33,219 bases of DNA from Paracoccaceae bacterium (GTDB taxonomy: Bacteria > Pseudomonadota > Alphaproteobacteria > Rhodobacterales > Rhodobacteraceae): the NCBI GenBank assembly GCA_015487165.1, contig WFQE01000342.1, forward strand, positions 1-33,219. Reading direction: 5' to 3'. Positions 26,488-33,219 of the stretch are shown here, one piece after another. Positions within the stretch are counted from its first letter, which is position 1. Each line of letters starts with the position of its first letter. The notes under the pieces were generated by a model. That model was given only the letters and a program-made list of their open reading frames with translations. It did not search any database and had not been told where the DNA came from. The position numbers and the translations under genes were made by a program.

Positions 26488-27083
26488 CTTTCCAGCAGCC
26501 CCGCCTGTTCAAGGTAATTCAGGACGTCGATCAAGGGCATCCCGAGAATTGTGAACCAATCACCTTCTATCGCGGAAAACAATCTTACGCCAATATCTTC
26601 AAGCTTGTAACAACCGACTGTTGTCAAAACGTCCTCACCGATTCGCGCAAGATAGTTGTCGAGAAAACTGTCGGAAACCGGTTTCATTTCCAGTCTGGCC
26701 ACCCCGACCTTGCGCCAGACCGGCCGGCCATTGATGGCGATGACGGCGGCAGACAGCAACCGGTGCCGCTTGCCGCGCAGGGCCTCAAGGTGGCGTCGCG
26801 CCTGATCCATGTCCCTGGGCTTGTCGAAAATCACGCCGTCAAGTTCAAGCACCTGGTCGGATCCTATGACCACCGCATCGGCGTTGCGATTTGAAACCTG
26901 CATCGCCTTGGCTTCGGCCAGGGCATCGGCGATATCAAAAGGCGCCAGCCCTTCGGCCAGCAGCGCCGCCTTGATTGCCGTCTCATCAACGCGCGCAGGT
27001 CGAACGCCAAAAGCAACGCCGGCACGCGCTAGCATGTCCTGTCTTGCTGTCGAGCCAGAGGCAAGGATGATATGTTCAACCAT
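26484..27083 (-). CDS. maf: Maf family nucleoside triphosphate pyrophosphatase
   Basis: A 199-aa house-cleaning pyrophosphatase of the Maf/YceF group, which hydrolyses non-canonical or methylated nucleotides to monophosphates. It shows LASGSTARQDML (the S..R motif), RVDETAIKAAL, the catalytic Asp in VVIGSDQVLEL, and DKPRDMDQARRHLEALRGK. The ATG at 27083 gives the family N-terminus; a longer frame from 27203 would extend into the predicted origin with non-conserved sequence. No strong ribosome site is visible. First gene of the minus-strand operon leading away from oriC. Confidence 0.94.
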   Translation of the reverse strand: MVEHIILASGSTARQDMLARAGVAFGVRPARVDETAIKAALLAEGLAPFDIADALAEAKAMQVSNRNADAVVIGSDQVLELDGVIFDKPRDMDQARRHLEALRGKRHRLLSAAVIAINGRPVWRKVGVARLEMKPVSDSFLDNYLARIGEDVLTTVGCYKLEDIGVRLFSAIEGDWFTILGMPLIDVLNYLEQAGLLER

Positions 27084-27093
27084 TGTAGAAACC

Positions 27094-27102
27094 TGTGGAA
27101 AA
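27094..27102 (-). promoter_or_regulatory. DnaA box TTTTCCACA
   Basis: Matches the TTWTNCACA consensus on the minus strand, 11 bp upstream of the maf start. Confidence 0.55.
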
Positions 27103-27270
27103 GAATTGTGCGAAGTGGGGCAGTCTGCCCGAAATCGGGCGCTGGCCCAAAATCCTGTAATACATGCCCGGTTGTAAAGCCGCTCGGTGCAGGTTGTCCA
27201 CAAGGCATGGTTTTTTCCCGCGCCTGTGGATAGCCCCTTTGCGCCGCGATGGCAGTTGGTTCATGCCATG

Positions 27271-27279
27271 TTTTCCACA
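27271..27279 (+). promoter_or_regulatory. DnaA box TTTTCCACA
   Basis: Consensus match on the plus strand, just left of the AT-rich stretch of the predicted origin. Confidence 0.6.
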
Positions 27280-27492
27280 GATGTATCAACGACGTCATGT
27301 TTTGCAAGTAATTGAAAAACAACGATAAATCAGACTTATCTTGTCATGTTGATCAATTTTCTCATCAGCGACGATATAAATCCTGTTCTGGATTATTGTG
27401 GACGAAAACCTTGATCCCGATGTTTCCACTGTATCTATAACAACAACGTCTTTCTCTTTAATATTATTTGTTTTAGGAAGCGTGGAACCGTC

Positions 27493-27501
27493 TGTGCAAA
27501 A
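27493..27501 (-). promoter_or_regulatory. DnaA box TTTTGCACA
   Basis: Consensus match on the minus strand, 11 bp before the hemJ start, to the right of the AT-rich stretch. Confidence 0.55.
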
Positions 27502-27512
27502 CCCGGAGCCAA

Positions 27513-27968
27513 ATGATGGCCGAAACGCTTTCCAACCTGTATCCTTGGATCAAGGCGCTGCATATCATTTCGGTAATTACATGGATGGCCGGCATCTTTT
27601 ACCTGCCCCGCCTGTTTGTCTATCACGTCGAGCTGACAGAAAATTCCGACGTTCCGGCAAAAACATTCGAGACAATGGAACGCAAGCTTTTGCGGATCAT
27701 CATGAACCCGGCGATGATCGCAACCTGGACATTTGGGGGTTTGCTAATCTCTACCCCGGGGATCGTGGACTGGTCGCAGGGGTGGCCATGGGTCAAGGCG
27801 ACGATGGTTCTGATCATGACGTGGTTTCACCACTGGCTGGGCCGCCGGCGCAAAGAGCTGGCCAATGGCACCTGCCAGACGACGTCGAAAACCTTCAGGT
27901 TGATGAACGAGGTCCCTACCCTGCTGATGATCGTGATCGTGTTCATGGTGGTCGTCAAGCCATTCTGA
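27513..27968 (+). CDS. hemJ: Protoporphyrinogen IX oxidase HemJ
   Basis: A 151-aa membrane protein of the HemJ (UPF0093) family, which oxidises protoporphyrinogen IX to protoporphyrin IX in haem and chlorophyll synthesis. It has about four transmembrane helices and the family residues WIKALHIISVITWMAGIFYLPRLFVYH, which carries the conserved histidine, and a later KATMVLIMTWFHHWLG. GGAG lies five bases upstream of the first ATG (27513); a second ATG follows at 27516. First gene to the right of the predicted origin. In related genomes it often sits by hemE, which is absent here. Confidence 0.95.
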   Translation: MMAETLSNLYPWIKALHIISVITWMAGIFYLPRLFVYHVELTENSDVPAKTFETMERKLLRIIMNPAMIATWTFGGLLISTPGIVDWSQGWPWVKATMVLIMTWFHHWLGRRRKELANGTCQTTSKTFRLMNEVPTLLMIVIVFMVVVKPF

Positions 27969-28101
27969 GCGCCTGTTTGACTTACCCCCCGGCATTGCGG
28001 TAAAAGCCGTGACGTCTGGCCGTCCGGCCGTCAAGACGTTTCCTGAGCATAGCCCATAGCATCGACAGGTCATTGCACCTGCCGTCGATACGGAAGTTTC
28101 C
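27969..28101 (+). promoter_or_regulatory. Structured leader upstream of rho
   Basis: The 133-bp gap can fold two hairpins. At 28012-28039, ACGTCT pairs with AGACGT and GGCC with GGCC, with a small bulge. At 28061-28089, ATCGAC pairs with GTCGAT and AGGT with ACCT around the loop CATTGC, ending 12 bases before the rho start. Neither has a T tract. rho is autoregulated through its leader in E. coli, so a regulatory role is plausible but unproven here. Confidence 0.4.
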
Positions 28102-29373
28102 ATGACACTAGAAAAGATGTTCCTTTCGGAACTGAAAAAGAAAAGCCCCGCCGACCTTTTGAACATGGCCGAGGAACTCGAGATCGAGAACGCCTCGACC
28201 ATGCGCAAGGGCGATATGCTGTTTGCCATTCTCAAGGAACTGGCCGAAGAGGGCGTCGAAATTTCCGGCGACGGCGTGCTTGAGGTGATGCAGGACGGTT
28301 TCGGTTTTCTGCGCTCGCCCGAGGCGAACTATCTGCCGGGCCCGGATGATATCTATGTCAGCCCGGAACAGATCAGAAAGTTTTCACTGCGCACCGGCGA
28401 CACCGTCGAAGGTGTGATCCAGGCGCCGCGCGAGAACGAGCGCTATTTCGGGCTGGTAAAGGTTTCCCAGATCAACTTTGAAGATCCCGAAATGGTCAAG
28501 CACAAGGTCCATTTCGACAACCTCACGCCACTTTACCCCGATGAACGGCTGAAGATGGAGGTCGAAGACCCCACCATCAAGGACAAGACCGCGCGCGTGA
28601 TTGATCTGGTCGCGCCTATCGGCAAGGGCCAACGGGGGCTGATCGTTGCGCCGCCACGCACCGGTAAAACCGTGATCCTGCAAAACATTGCCAACTCGAT
28701 CGCCCATAATCACCCCGAGGTCTATCTGATCGTTCTGCTGATCGACGAGCGGCCCGAGGAAGTCACCGACATGCAGCGCAGCGTCAAGGGCGAGGTCATC
28801 TCTTCGACATTCGACGAACCTGCAACCCGGCACGTGGCCGTGTCGGAAATGGTGATTGAAAAGGCCAAACGCCTGGTGGAACACAAGCGCGACGTGGTGA
28901 TCCTGCTGGATTCGATCACGCGTCTGGGCCGCGCATTCAACACGGTTGTACCCAGCTCGGGCAAGGTGCTGACGGGCGGTGTGGATGCAAACGCGCTGCA
29001 AAGGCCCAAGCGGTTCTTTGGTGCGGCCCGGAACATCGAAGAAGGGGGTTCGTTGACCATCATCGCGACCGCGCTTATCGACACCGGCAGCCGTATGGAC
29101 GAGGTGATTTTTGAAGAGTTCAAGGGCACCGGCAACAGCGAACTGGTGCTGGATCGCAAGGTCGCCGACAAGCGCGTATTCCCGGCAATCGACATCCTCA
29201 AATCCGGTACCCGGAAAGAAGAGCTGCTGGTTGACAAGGGCGATCTGACCAAGACCTATGTGCTGCGCCGGATTCTCAATCCGATGGGCACGACCGATGC
29301 GATCGAATTCCTGCTCAGCAAGCTCAAGCAGACCAAGAGCAACGCGGAATTCTTTGACTCGATGAACACCTGA
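28102..29373 (+). CDS. rho: Transcription termination factor Rho
   Basis: A 423-aa hexameric RNA helicase that ends transcription at Rho-dependent sites. The N-terminal helical domain is followed by the RNA-binding cold-shock-like fold with [23 protein letters not shown]. The ATPase has Walker A PPRTGKT at residues 184-190, [13 protein letters not shown], Walker B around [16 protein letters not shown], and the Q/R loop region [15 protein letters not shown]. Length and all core motifs are typical. GGAAG precedes the ATG, with a structured leader further upstream. Confidence 0.98.
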   Translation: MTLEKMFLSELKKKSPADLLNMAEELEIENASTMRKGDMLFAILKELAEEGVEISGDGVLEVMQDGFGFLRSPEANYLPGPDDIYVSPEQIRKFSLRTGDTVEGVIQAPRENERYFGLVKVSQINFEDPEMVKHKVHFDNLTPLYPDERLKMEVEDPTIKDKTARVIDLVAPIGKGQRGLIVAPPRTGKTVILQNIANSIAHNHPEVYLIVLLIDERPEEVTDMQRSVKGEVISSTFDEPATRHVAVSEMVIEKAKRLVEHKRDVVILLDSITRLGRAFNTVVPSSGKVLTGGVDANALQRPKRFFGAARNIEEGGSLTIIATALIDTGSRMDEVIFEEFKGTGNSELVLDRKVADKRVFPAIDILKSGTRKEELLVDKGDLTKTYVLRRILNPMGTTDAIEFLLSKLKQTKSNAEFFDSMNT

Positions 29374-29404
29374 TACGCGGCGCAGGTCGCGCAAGGGGAA
29401 TGTC

Positions 29405-30700
29405 ATGGATACGATTTTTGCGCTCGCTTCGGCCCGCGGCAAGGCCGGGGTCGCGGTCATACGCGTTTCCGGCCCCGCGGCGATAGATGCCGGCAAGATC
29501 GTTGCCGGGGATGTAGGTGCGCCATTTCGTACATCCCTGCGCTGGCTGAGGGACAAGGACGGCGCCCCGTTGGACCAGGGGTTGGTGTTGTTTTTCCCGC
29601 ACGGGCAAAGCTTTACCGGCGAGGATGTCGTTGAATTCCACATCCACGGCAGCATGGCCGTCATCAACGCCGTTCTCAAACGGCTGTCGCAGATAAGCAG
29701 CCTCAGACCCGCCGAACCCGGTGAATTCACGCGTCGTGCCCTGGAAAACGGCCGTCTGGACCTTGCTCAGGTAGAGGGCCTGGCTGACCTTGTGGAGGCC
29801 GAAACCGAGGCGCAGCGCCGGCAGGCCCTGCGGGTATTCGAGGGGCGCCTGGGGCAGCTGGTGGATGGCTGGCGCAACAATCTGATCCGTGCAGCGGCGC
29901 TGATCGAAGCGACCATTGATTTTGCCGACGAGGAAGTGCCCGTTGATGTGTCGCCCGAGGTGACGGACGCAATCAGCGAGACGCTGAAATCATTGAGGGC
30001 CGAAGCCGAGGGTAGCCGCGTTTCCGAGCGGATCCGCGAAGGTTTTGAAGTGGCGATCATCGGCAAGCCGAATATCGGAAAATCGACCCTTCTCAACCGT
30101 TTGGCCGGACGAGAGGCGGCGATAACGTCGGAAATTGCGGGCACGACACGGGATATCGTCGAGGTGAGGATGGACCTGGGCGGCCTTCCCGTGACTTTGC
30201 TGGATACGGCGGGCATAAGGGAAACGCAGGACCATGTTGAGAAACTCGGCGTCGCGCGCGCGATAGAACGGGCCGACCGGGCGGATCTTAGGGTGTTATT
30301 GATTGACGAGGAAGGCGTGTCAGCAATCGGGCGGCAGGTTGAGGAAGACGACATCGTCGTGCAGGCGAAGGCAGATATATCACGCAAAAACAATGGCTTA
30401 GCTATATCCGGGAAAACGGGGCAGGGGGTTGATGAGCTGGTGGCAGAGATCGCGGCGCGGCTTGAACGTAAAAGCCTCGGCGCCGCTACGGCAACGCGGC
30501 TGAGGCATCGCATCGCGATGGAAACGGCAATTTCCTGTTTGGAGCGCGCGCTGGATCATGTAAACAGCGGCTCAGGCCTTTCGGAACTGGCGGCAGAAGA
30601 GCTGCGCTCGGCAACAAGGGCGCTGGATTCGCTGATCGGCAAGGTTGGGGTCGAGAATCTGCTGGACGAAATTTTCGCCAGCTTCTGTATTGGCAAGTGA
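29405..30700 (+). CDS. mnmE: tRNA uridine-5-carboxymethylaminomethyl(34) GTPase MnmE (TrmE)
   Basis: A 431-aa GTPase that works with MnmG to modify wobble uridine 34 in certain tRNAs. Residues 1-118 form the folate-binding domain (starting [22 protein letters not shown], with [21 protein letters not shown]). The GTPase domain has G1 GKPNIGKST (220-228), G2 in IAGTTRD, and G3 DTAG near residue 266. The expected G4 motif NKxD reads AKAD (residues 321-324). The C-terminus ends FCIGK, with the conserved catalytic cysteine. AAGGGGAA precedes the ATG. The stop is three bases before the mnmG ATG. Confidence 0.97.
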   Translation: MDTIFALASARGKAGVAVIRVSGPAAIDAGKIVAGDVGAPFRTSLRWLRDKDGAPLDQGLVLFFPHGQSFTGEDVVEFHIHGSMAVINAVLKRLSQISSLRPAEPGEFTRRALENGRLDLAQVEGLADLVEAETEAQRRQALRVFEGRLGQLVDGWRNNLIRAAALIEATIDFADEEVPVDVSPEVTDAISETLKSLRAEAEGSRVSERIREGFEVAIIGKPNIGKSTLLNRLAGREAAITSEIAGTTRDIVEVRMDLGGLPVTLLDTAGIRETQDHVEKLGVARAIERADRADLRVLLIDEEGVSAIGRQVEEDDIVVQAKADISRKNNGLAISGKTGQGVDELVAEIAARLERKSLGAATATRLRHRIAMETAISCLERALDHVNSGSGLSELAAEELRSATRALDSLIGKVGVENLLDEIFASFCIGK

Positions 30701-30703
30701 GGA

Positions 30704-32581
30704 ATGTTTCACGTGAAACATCACGGGTTCGATGTTGTGGTAATCGGGGGCGGGCACGCGGGTGCCGACGCCGCCCATGCCGCTGCCAGAACGGGCGCCA
30801 ATACGGCACTGGTCACGCACCGTTTTGACAGGATTGGCGAGATGTCGTGCAATCCGGCCATCGGCGGGCTGGGCAAGGGTCACCTTGTTCGGGAAATCGA
30901 CGCGCTTGATGGCTTGATGGGTCGCGTTGCTGATCGGGCGGGAATTCAGTTCAGGTTGTTGAATCGCCGCAAGGGCCCAGCCGTTCGTGGCCCGCGGGCC
31001 CAGGCTGATCGCGCGTTATATCGGGCGGCGATGCAAAACGAGATCGCTAATACCCCTAACCTGGCGGTCATTGAGGCAGAGGTTGCGGATTTGCAGGTAG
31101 AGGCCGGCAGGGTTACAGGCGTTATACTGGGCGACGGATCGGTTATACCAGCCAATGCGGTCGTATTGACGACGGGCACATTTCTACGCGGCGTTATTCA
31201 TATCGGCAATGAACAAAAGCCCGGCGGCCGCATGGGCGACAAGCCCGCCATTCCCCTTGCCGAGCGCATTAATGATCTGGGCCTTCCCATGGGCCGGCTC
31301 AAAACCGGAACCCCCCCTCGGCTGGATGGCAGAACAATCAACTGGGATATTCTGGATTCCCAGCCGGGGGACGAAAACCCTGTGATGTTTTCCTTTTTGT
31401 CGACAGGCCCGTCAGTTCGGCAGGTTTCATGCGGTATCACCCATACAAATGAAAAGACGCACGAGGTTATCAGAAAAAACCTGGATAAATCCGCGATGTA
31501 TGGCGGGCATATCGAGGGCGTCGGTCCCCGTTATTGCCCCTCTATAGAAGACAAGGTTGTGCGGTTTTCCGAAAAGCCCTCGCATCAGGTGTTTCTGGAG
31601 CCCGAGGGTTTGAACACGACGACAGTCTATCCCAACGGTATTTCGACATCGCTACCGTTTGAGGTTCAGCAGGAATATGTGGCCTCTATCAAGGGGCTCG
31701 AGAATGCACGGATCACGCAGCCTGGCTATGCTATTGAATATGATTATGTGGATCCGCGCGCGCTGACACCGACACTGATGGTAAAAACGCTGCCCGGGCT
31801 ATACCTCGCAGGCCAGATCAACGGGACCACCGGTTATGAAGAGGCTGCGGCCCAAGGTCTGGTTGCCGGCCTTAACGCTGCGCGCGCCGCAAAGAGCATG
31901 GAGCCGGTGATTTTCAAGCGCTCAGAGGCCTATATTGGTGTCATGATTGACGATCTGGTCACAAGAGGGGTGACAGAACCCTACAGAATGTTCACCTCGA
32001 GGGCAGAGTTCCGATTGTCGCTGCGCGCCGATAACGCCGACCAACGGCTGACCCCAAAGGGCATTGAAATTGGCTGTGTGAGCGCCGAAAGGAAAATCGC
32101 GTTCATGGAGAAGATGGATAAGCTTCACAACGCCCAAGAGCGGTTGAAATCCATGACGCTTACGCCGCAAGAGGCTGAAAAACACGGAATAAAGGTAAAC
32201 CGTGACGGCACGCGGCGAAATGGCATCGACCTGCTTTCCTTTCCGGAGGTCACGTTTGAGTCATTGAAGGCTGTCTGGCCCGATCTGGCGCATGTCGAAC
32301 CCGCGATTGCGGAGCAGGTGGAATGCGATGCTGTCTACGCCAATTACATCGAACGGCAGCGGCGCGATGTCGAAGCACTCGAAAAAGACGAGGCGCTGAA
32401 GATTCCTGACGGTTTCGACTATACAACGATCTCGGGGCTTTCGAACGAGTTGAAGGGAAAGCTTGCAAAGATTCGCCCACAGACATTGGGGCAGGCCGGG
32501 CGGATTGATGGCATGACGCCGGCGGCGCTCACCCTGATTCTTTCACGAATTCGCCGTGAATCAGGAAGGCGCAGGGCATGA
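30704..32581 (+). CDS. mnmG: tRNA uridine-5-carboxymethylaminomethyl(34) synthesis enzyme MnmG (GidA)
   Basis: A 625-aa FAD enzyme that partners MnmE. The Rossmann motif [19 protein letters not shown] is at residues 11-29, followed by [24 protein letters not shown] and [13 protein letters not shown]. Later family signatures are [21 protein letters not shown] and [21 protein letters not shown]. The annotated start ATG (30704) lies directly after the GAGGA stretch, with almost no spacer, because the codons MFHVKH are imposed by a parS site. A GTG at 30713, inside the same palindrome, is better spaced from GAGGA and would shorten the protein by three residues without harming the FAD fold. Confidence 0.96.
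   Translation: MFHVKHHGFDVVVIGGGHAGADAAHAAARTGANTALVTHRFDRIGEMSCNPAIGGLGKGHLVREIDALDGLMGRVADRAGIQFRLLNRRKGPAVRGPRAQADRALYRAAMQNEIANTPNLAVIEAEVADLQVEAGRVTGVILGDGSVIPANAVVLTTGTFLRGVIHIGNEQKPGGRMGDKPAIPLAERINDLGLPMGRLKTGTPPRLDGRTINWDILDSQPGDENPVMFSFLSTGPSVRQVSCGITHTNEKTHEVIRKNLDKSAMYGGHIEGVGPRYCPSIEDKVVRFSEKPSHQVFLEPEGLNTTTVYPNGISTSLPFEVQQEYVASIKGLENARITQPGYAIEYDYVDPRALTPTLMVKTLPGLYLAGQINGTTGYEEAAAQGLVAGLNAARAAKSMEPVIFKRSEAYIGVMIDDLVTRGVTEPYRMFTSRAEFRLSLRADNADQRLTPKGIEIGCVSAERKIAFMEKMDKLHNAQERLKSMTLTPQEAEKHGIKVNRDGTRRNGIDLLSFPEVTFESLKAVWPDLAHVEPAIAEQVECDAVYANYIERQRRDVEALEKDEALKIPDGFDYTTISGLSNELKGKLAKIRPQTLGQAGRIDGMTPAALTLILSRIRRESGRRRA
30705..30720. promoter_or_regulatory. parS: parS centromere site 1
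   Basis: TGTTTCACGTGAAACA is a perfect 16-bp match to the canonical ParB-binding parS palindrome. It covers the first six codons of mnmG and begins at the second base of the start codon. ParB bound here would nucleate chromosome segregation next to the origin. Confidence 0.95.
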
Positions 32582-33213
32582 AAGGGCGAAACGACGCCAT
32601 TCAGCGCCTCGAACAGGTGGCTGATGTTTCACGTGAAACAATCGCGGCCCTTGAAACATATGAAAAGCTGCTGAGAAAGTGGAATCCCGCGATAAACCTC
32701 GTCAGCGCCTCGACGCTGAACGACATCTGGCATCGGCATTTCCTGGACTCTGCCCAGATATGGCGGCTTTGTCCCTCGGGCGCCACAAAATGGGTTGACC
32801 TCGGCAGTGGTGGGGGGTTTCCGGGGCTGGTTGTTGCTGTCATCGCCAAAGAGGTTGCACCCCAGCTCGAGCTTGTTCTGGTGGAATCCGATATCCGCAA
32901 GGCAACCTTCCTGCGCGAAGTGAGTCGCACGCTGTCGCTCAACACCGCCATCCATGCAAAGCGTATCGAAGAGCTTGAACCGCAGAATGGTGATGTGGTT
33001 TCGGCCCGTGCGCTGGCGCCGTTGCCGAAATTGCTGCCACTGGCGGCCCGGCATTTAGGAAATTCGGGAATCTGTTTGTTTTCCAAGGGCGAATCTGTCG
33101 AAACGGAATTGACTGACGCCCGGAAATGCTGGAAATTCACCTTGGAAAAGTCGCCCAGCATCACCGGATCTGGCGGGATCATACTGAAAATCGGAGGTCT
33201 TGGGCGTGTCTGA
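32578..33213 (+). CDS. rsmG: 16S rRNA (guanine(527)-N7)-methyltransferase RsmG (GidB)
   Basis: A 211-aa methyltransferase that uses S-adenosylmethionine to methylate G527 of 16S rRNA; loss gives low-level streptomycin resistance in several bacteria. It shows [10 protein letters not shown], the motif I glycine loop [26 protein letters not shown], and [13 protein letters not shown]. The ATG overlaps the mnmG stop (ATGA), so translation is coupled. The codons for DVSRET near residue 16 are part of a parS site. Confidence 0.97.
   Translation: MKGRNDAIQRLEQVADVSRETIAALETYEKLLRKWNPAINLVSASTLNDIWHRHFLDSAQIWRLCPSGATKWVDLGSGGGFPGLVVAVIAKEVAPQLELVLVESDIRKATFLREVSRTLSLNTAIHAKRIEELEPQNGDVVSARALAPLPKLLPLAARHLGNSGICLFSKGESVETELTDARKCWKFTLEKSPSITGSGGIILKIGGLGRV
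32625..32640. promoter_or_regulatory. parS: parS centromere site 2
   Basis: A second perfect copy of TGTTTCACGTGAAACA, exactly 1920 bp from the first. It lies inside rsmG, where it is read as part of DVSRET. It is about 0.6 kb upstream of the parA start. Confidence 0.95.
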
Positions 33214-33219
33214 CCCAAA
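33206..33219 (+). CDS. parA: Start of chromosome-partitioning ATPase ParA (truncated by window edge)
   Basis: A GTG at 33206 begins MSDPK and runs off the window, overlapping the end of rsmG by 8 bp. It is preceded by GGAGG about nine bases upstream. Only five residues are visible, so the call rests on context: parA follows rsmG in most alphaproteobacteria and two parS sites lie just upstream. Confidence 0.7.

Larger units (their letters stand above)
27084..27512. other. Predicted chromosomal replication origin (oriC)
   Basis: A 429-bp gene-free interval between maf and hemJ, the point from which the flanking operons diverge. It has six DnaA-box-like 9-mers sharing a TNCACA core. Three match TTTTNCACA (27094-27102 minus, 27271-27279 plus, 27493-27501 minus). 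The others are TTGTCCACA (27194-27202 plus), CTATCCACA (27225-27233 minus) and TCGTCCACA (27397-27405 minus). The stretch about 27300-27475 is markedly AT-rich, including TTTAATATTATTTGTTTTA, and could be the unwinding region. Two parS sites and parA to the right also point to an origin. In many alphaproteobacteria oriC lies near hemE; hemE is not in this window. No clear CtrA site was found. Confidence 0.72.

Noticed and set aside
27204-27512. Short frames within the predicted origin
   Set aside because: None has a ribosome site or protein-like composition, and the interval is AT-rich with DnaA boxes.
28384-29730. Minus-strand 448-codon frame
   Set aside because: Antisense to rho and mnmE, both unmistakable.

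Overview
The window looks like an alphaproteobacterial chromosome, most likely Rhodobacterales. The evidence is the gene content and order: hslU, Smr gene, mltA, Tim44-like gene, fxsA, secB, dnaQ, coaE, aroE, maf, then hemJ, rho, mnmE, mnmG, rsmG and the start of parA. GC-rich codon use and alphaproteobacterial protein variants agree with this. No tRNA, rRNA, CRISPR array, complete insertion sequence or integrase was found.

Region 1 (1-942) is the 3' two thirds of hslU. Region 2 (964-20731) is an accessory island of about 20 kb between hslU and the Smr gene, all on the minus strand. It has two operons of exported proteins. The left operon (8791 down to 964) encodes a 1307-aa Sel1/beta-sandwich/MORN-like mosaic, an 870-aa helical and Ig-like protein, a 172-aa exported protein and a two-helix membrane protein. 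The right operon (20731 down to 9770) encodes a VWA-domain protein, a 250-aa paralogue of its C-terminal domain, and a giant 2913-aa exported protein. The giant protein carries five copies of a repeat I do not recognise, placed as two near the N-terminus and three near the C-terminus. Between the operons is a recombination scar: the last 54 codons of a second hslU copy (9536-9697), fused to a truncated gene (9221-9535) whose product matches the C-terminal end of the 2913-aa protein. The island therefore seems to have grown in at least two steps at the 3' end of hslU.

Region 3 (20836-27083) is a compact housekeeping block. Smr, mltA and the Tim44-like gene are on the minus strand, fxsA and secB on the plus strand, and dnaQ, coaE, aroE and maf on the minus strand with overlapping ends. 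Region 4 (27084-27512) is a gene-free, AT-rich interval with several DnaA-box-like sequences and is the probable chromosomal origin, oriC. Region 5 (27513-33219) runs away from it on the plus strand: hemJ, rho, mnmE, mnmG, rsmG, parA. Two perfect parS sites lie inside coding sequence, one over the mnmG start and one in rsmG, as expected next to parAB near an origin.

The best candidate for an undescribed system is the island as a whole: a paired set of large exported, repeat-rich proteins with a VWA partner, carried at the end of hslU about 6-26 kb from the predicted origin. Its function cannot be read from sequence alone; cell-envelope or extracellular assembly is my inference.
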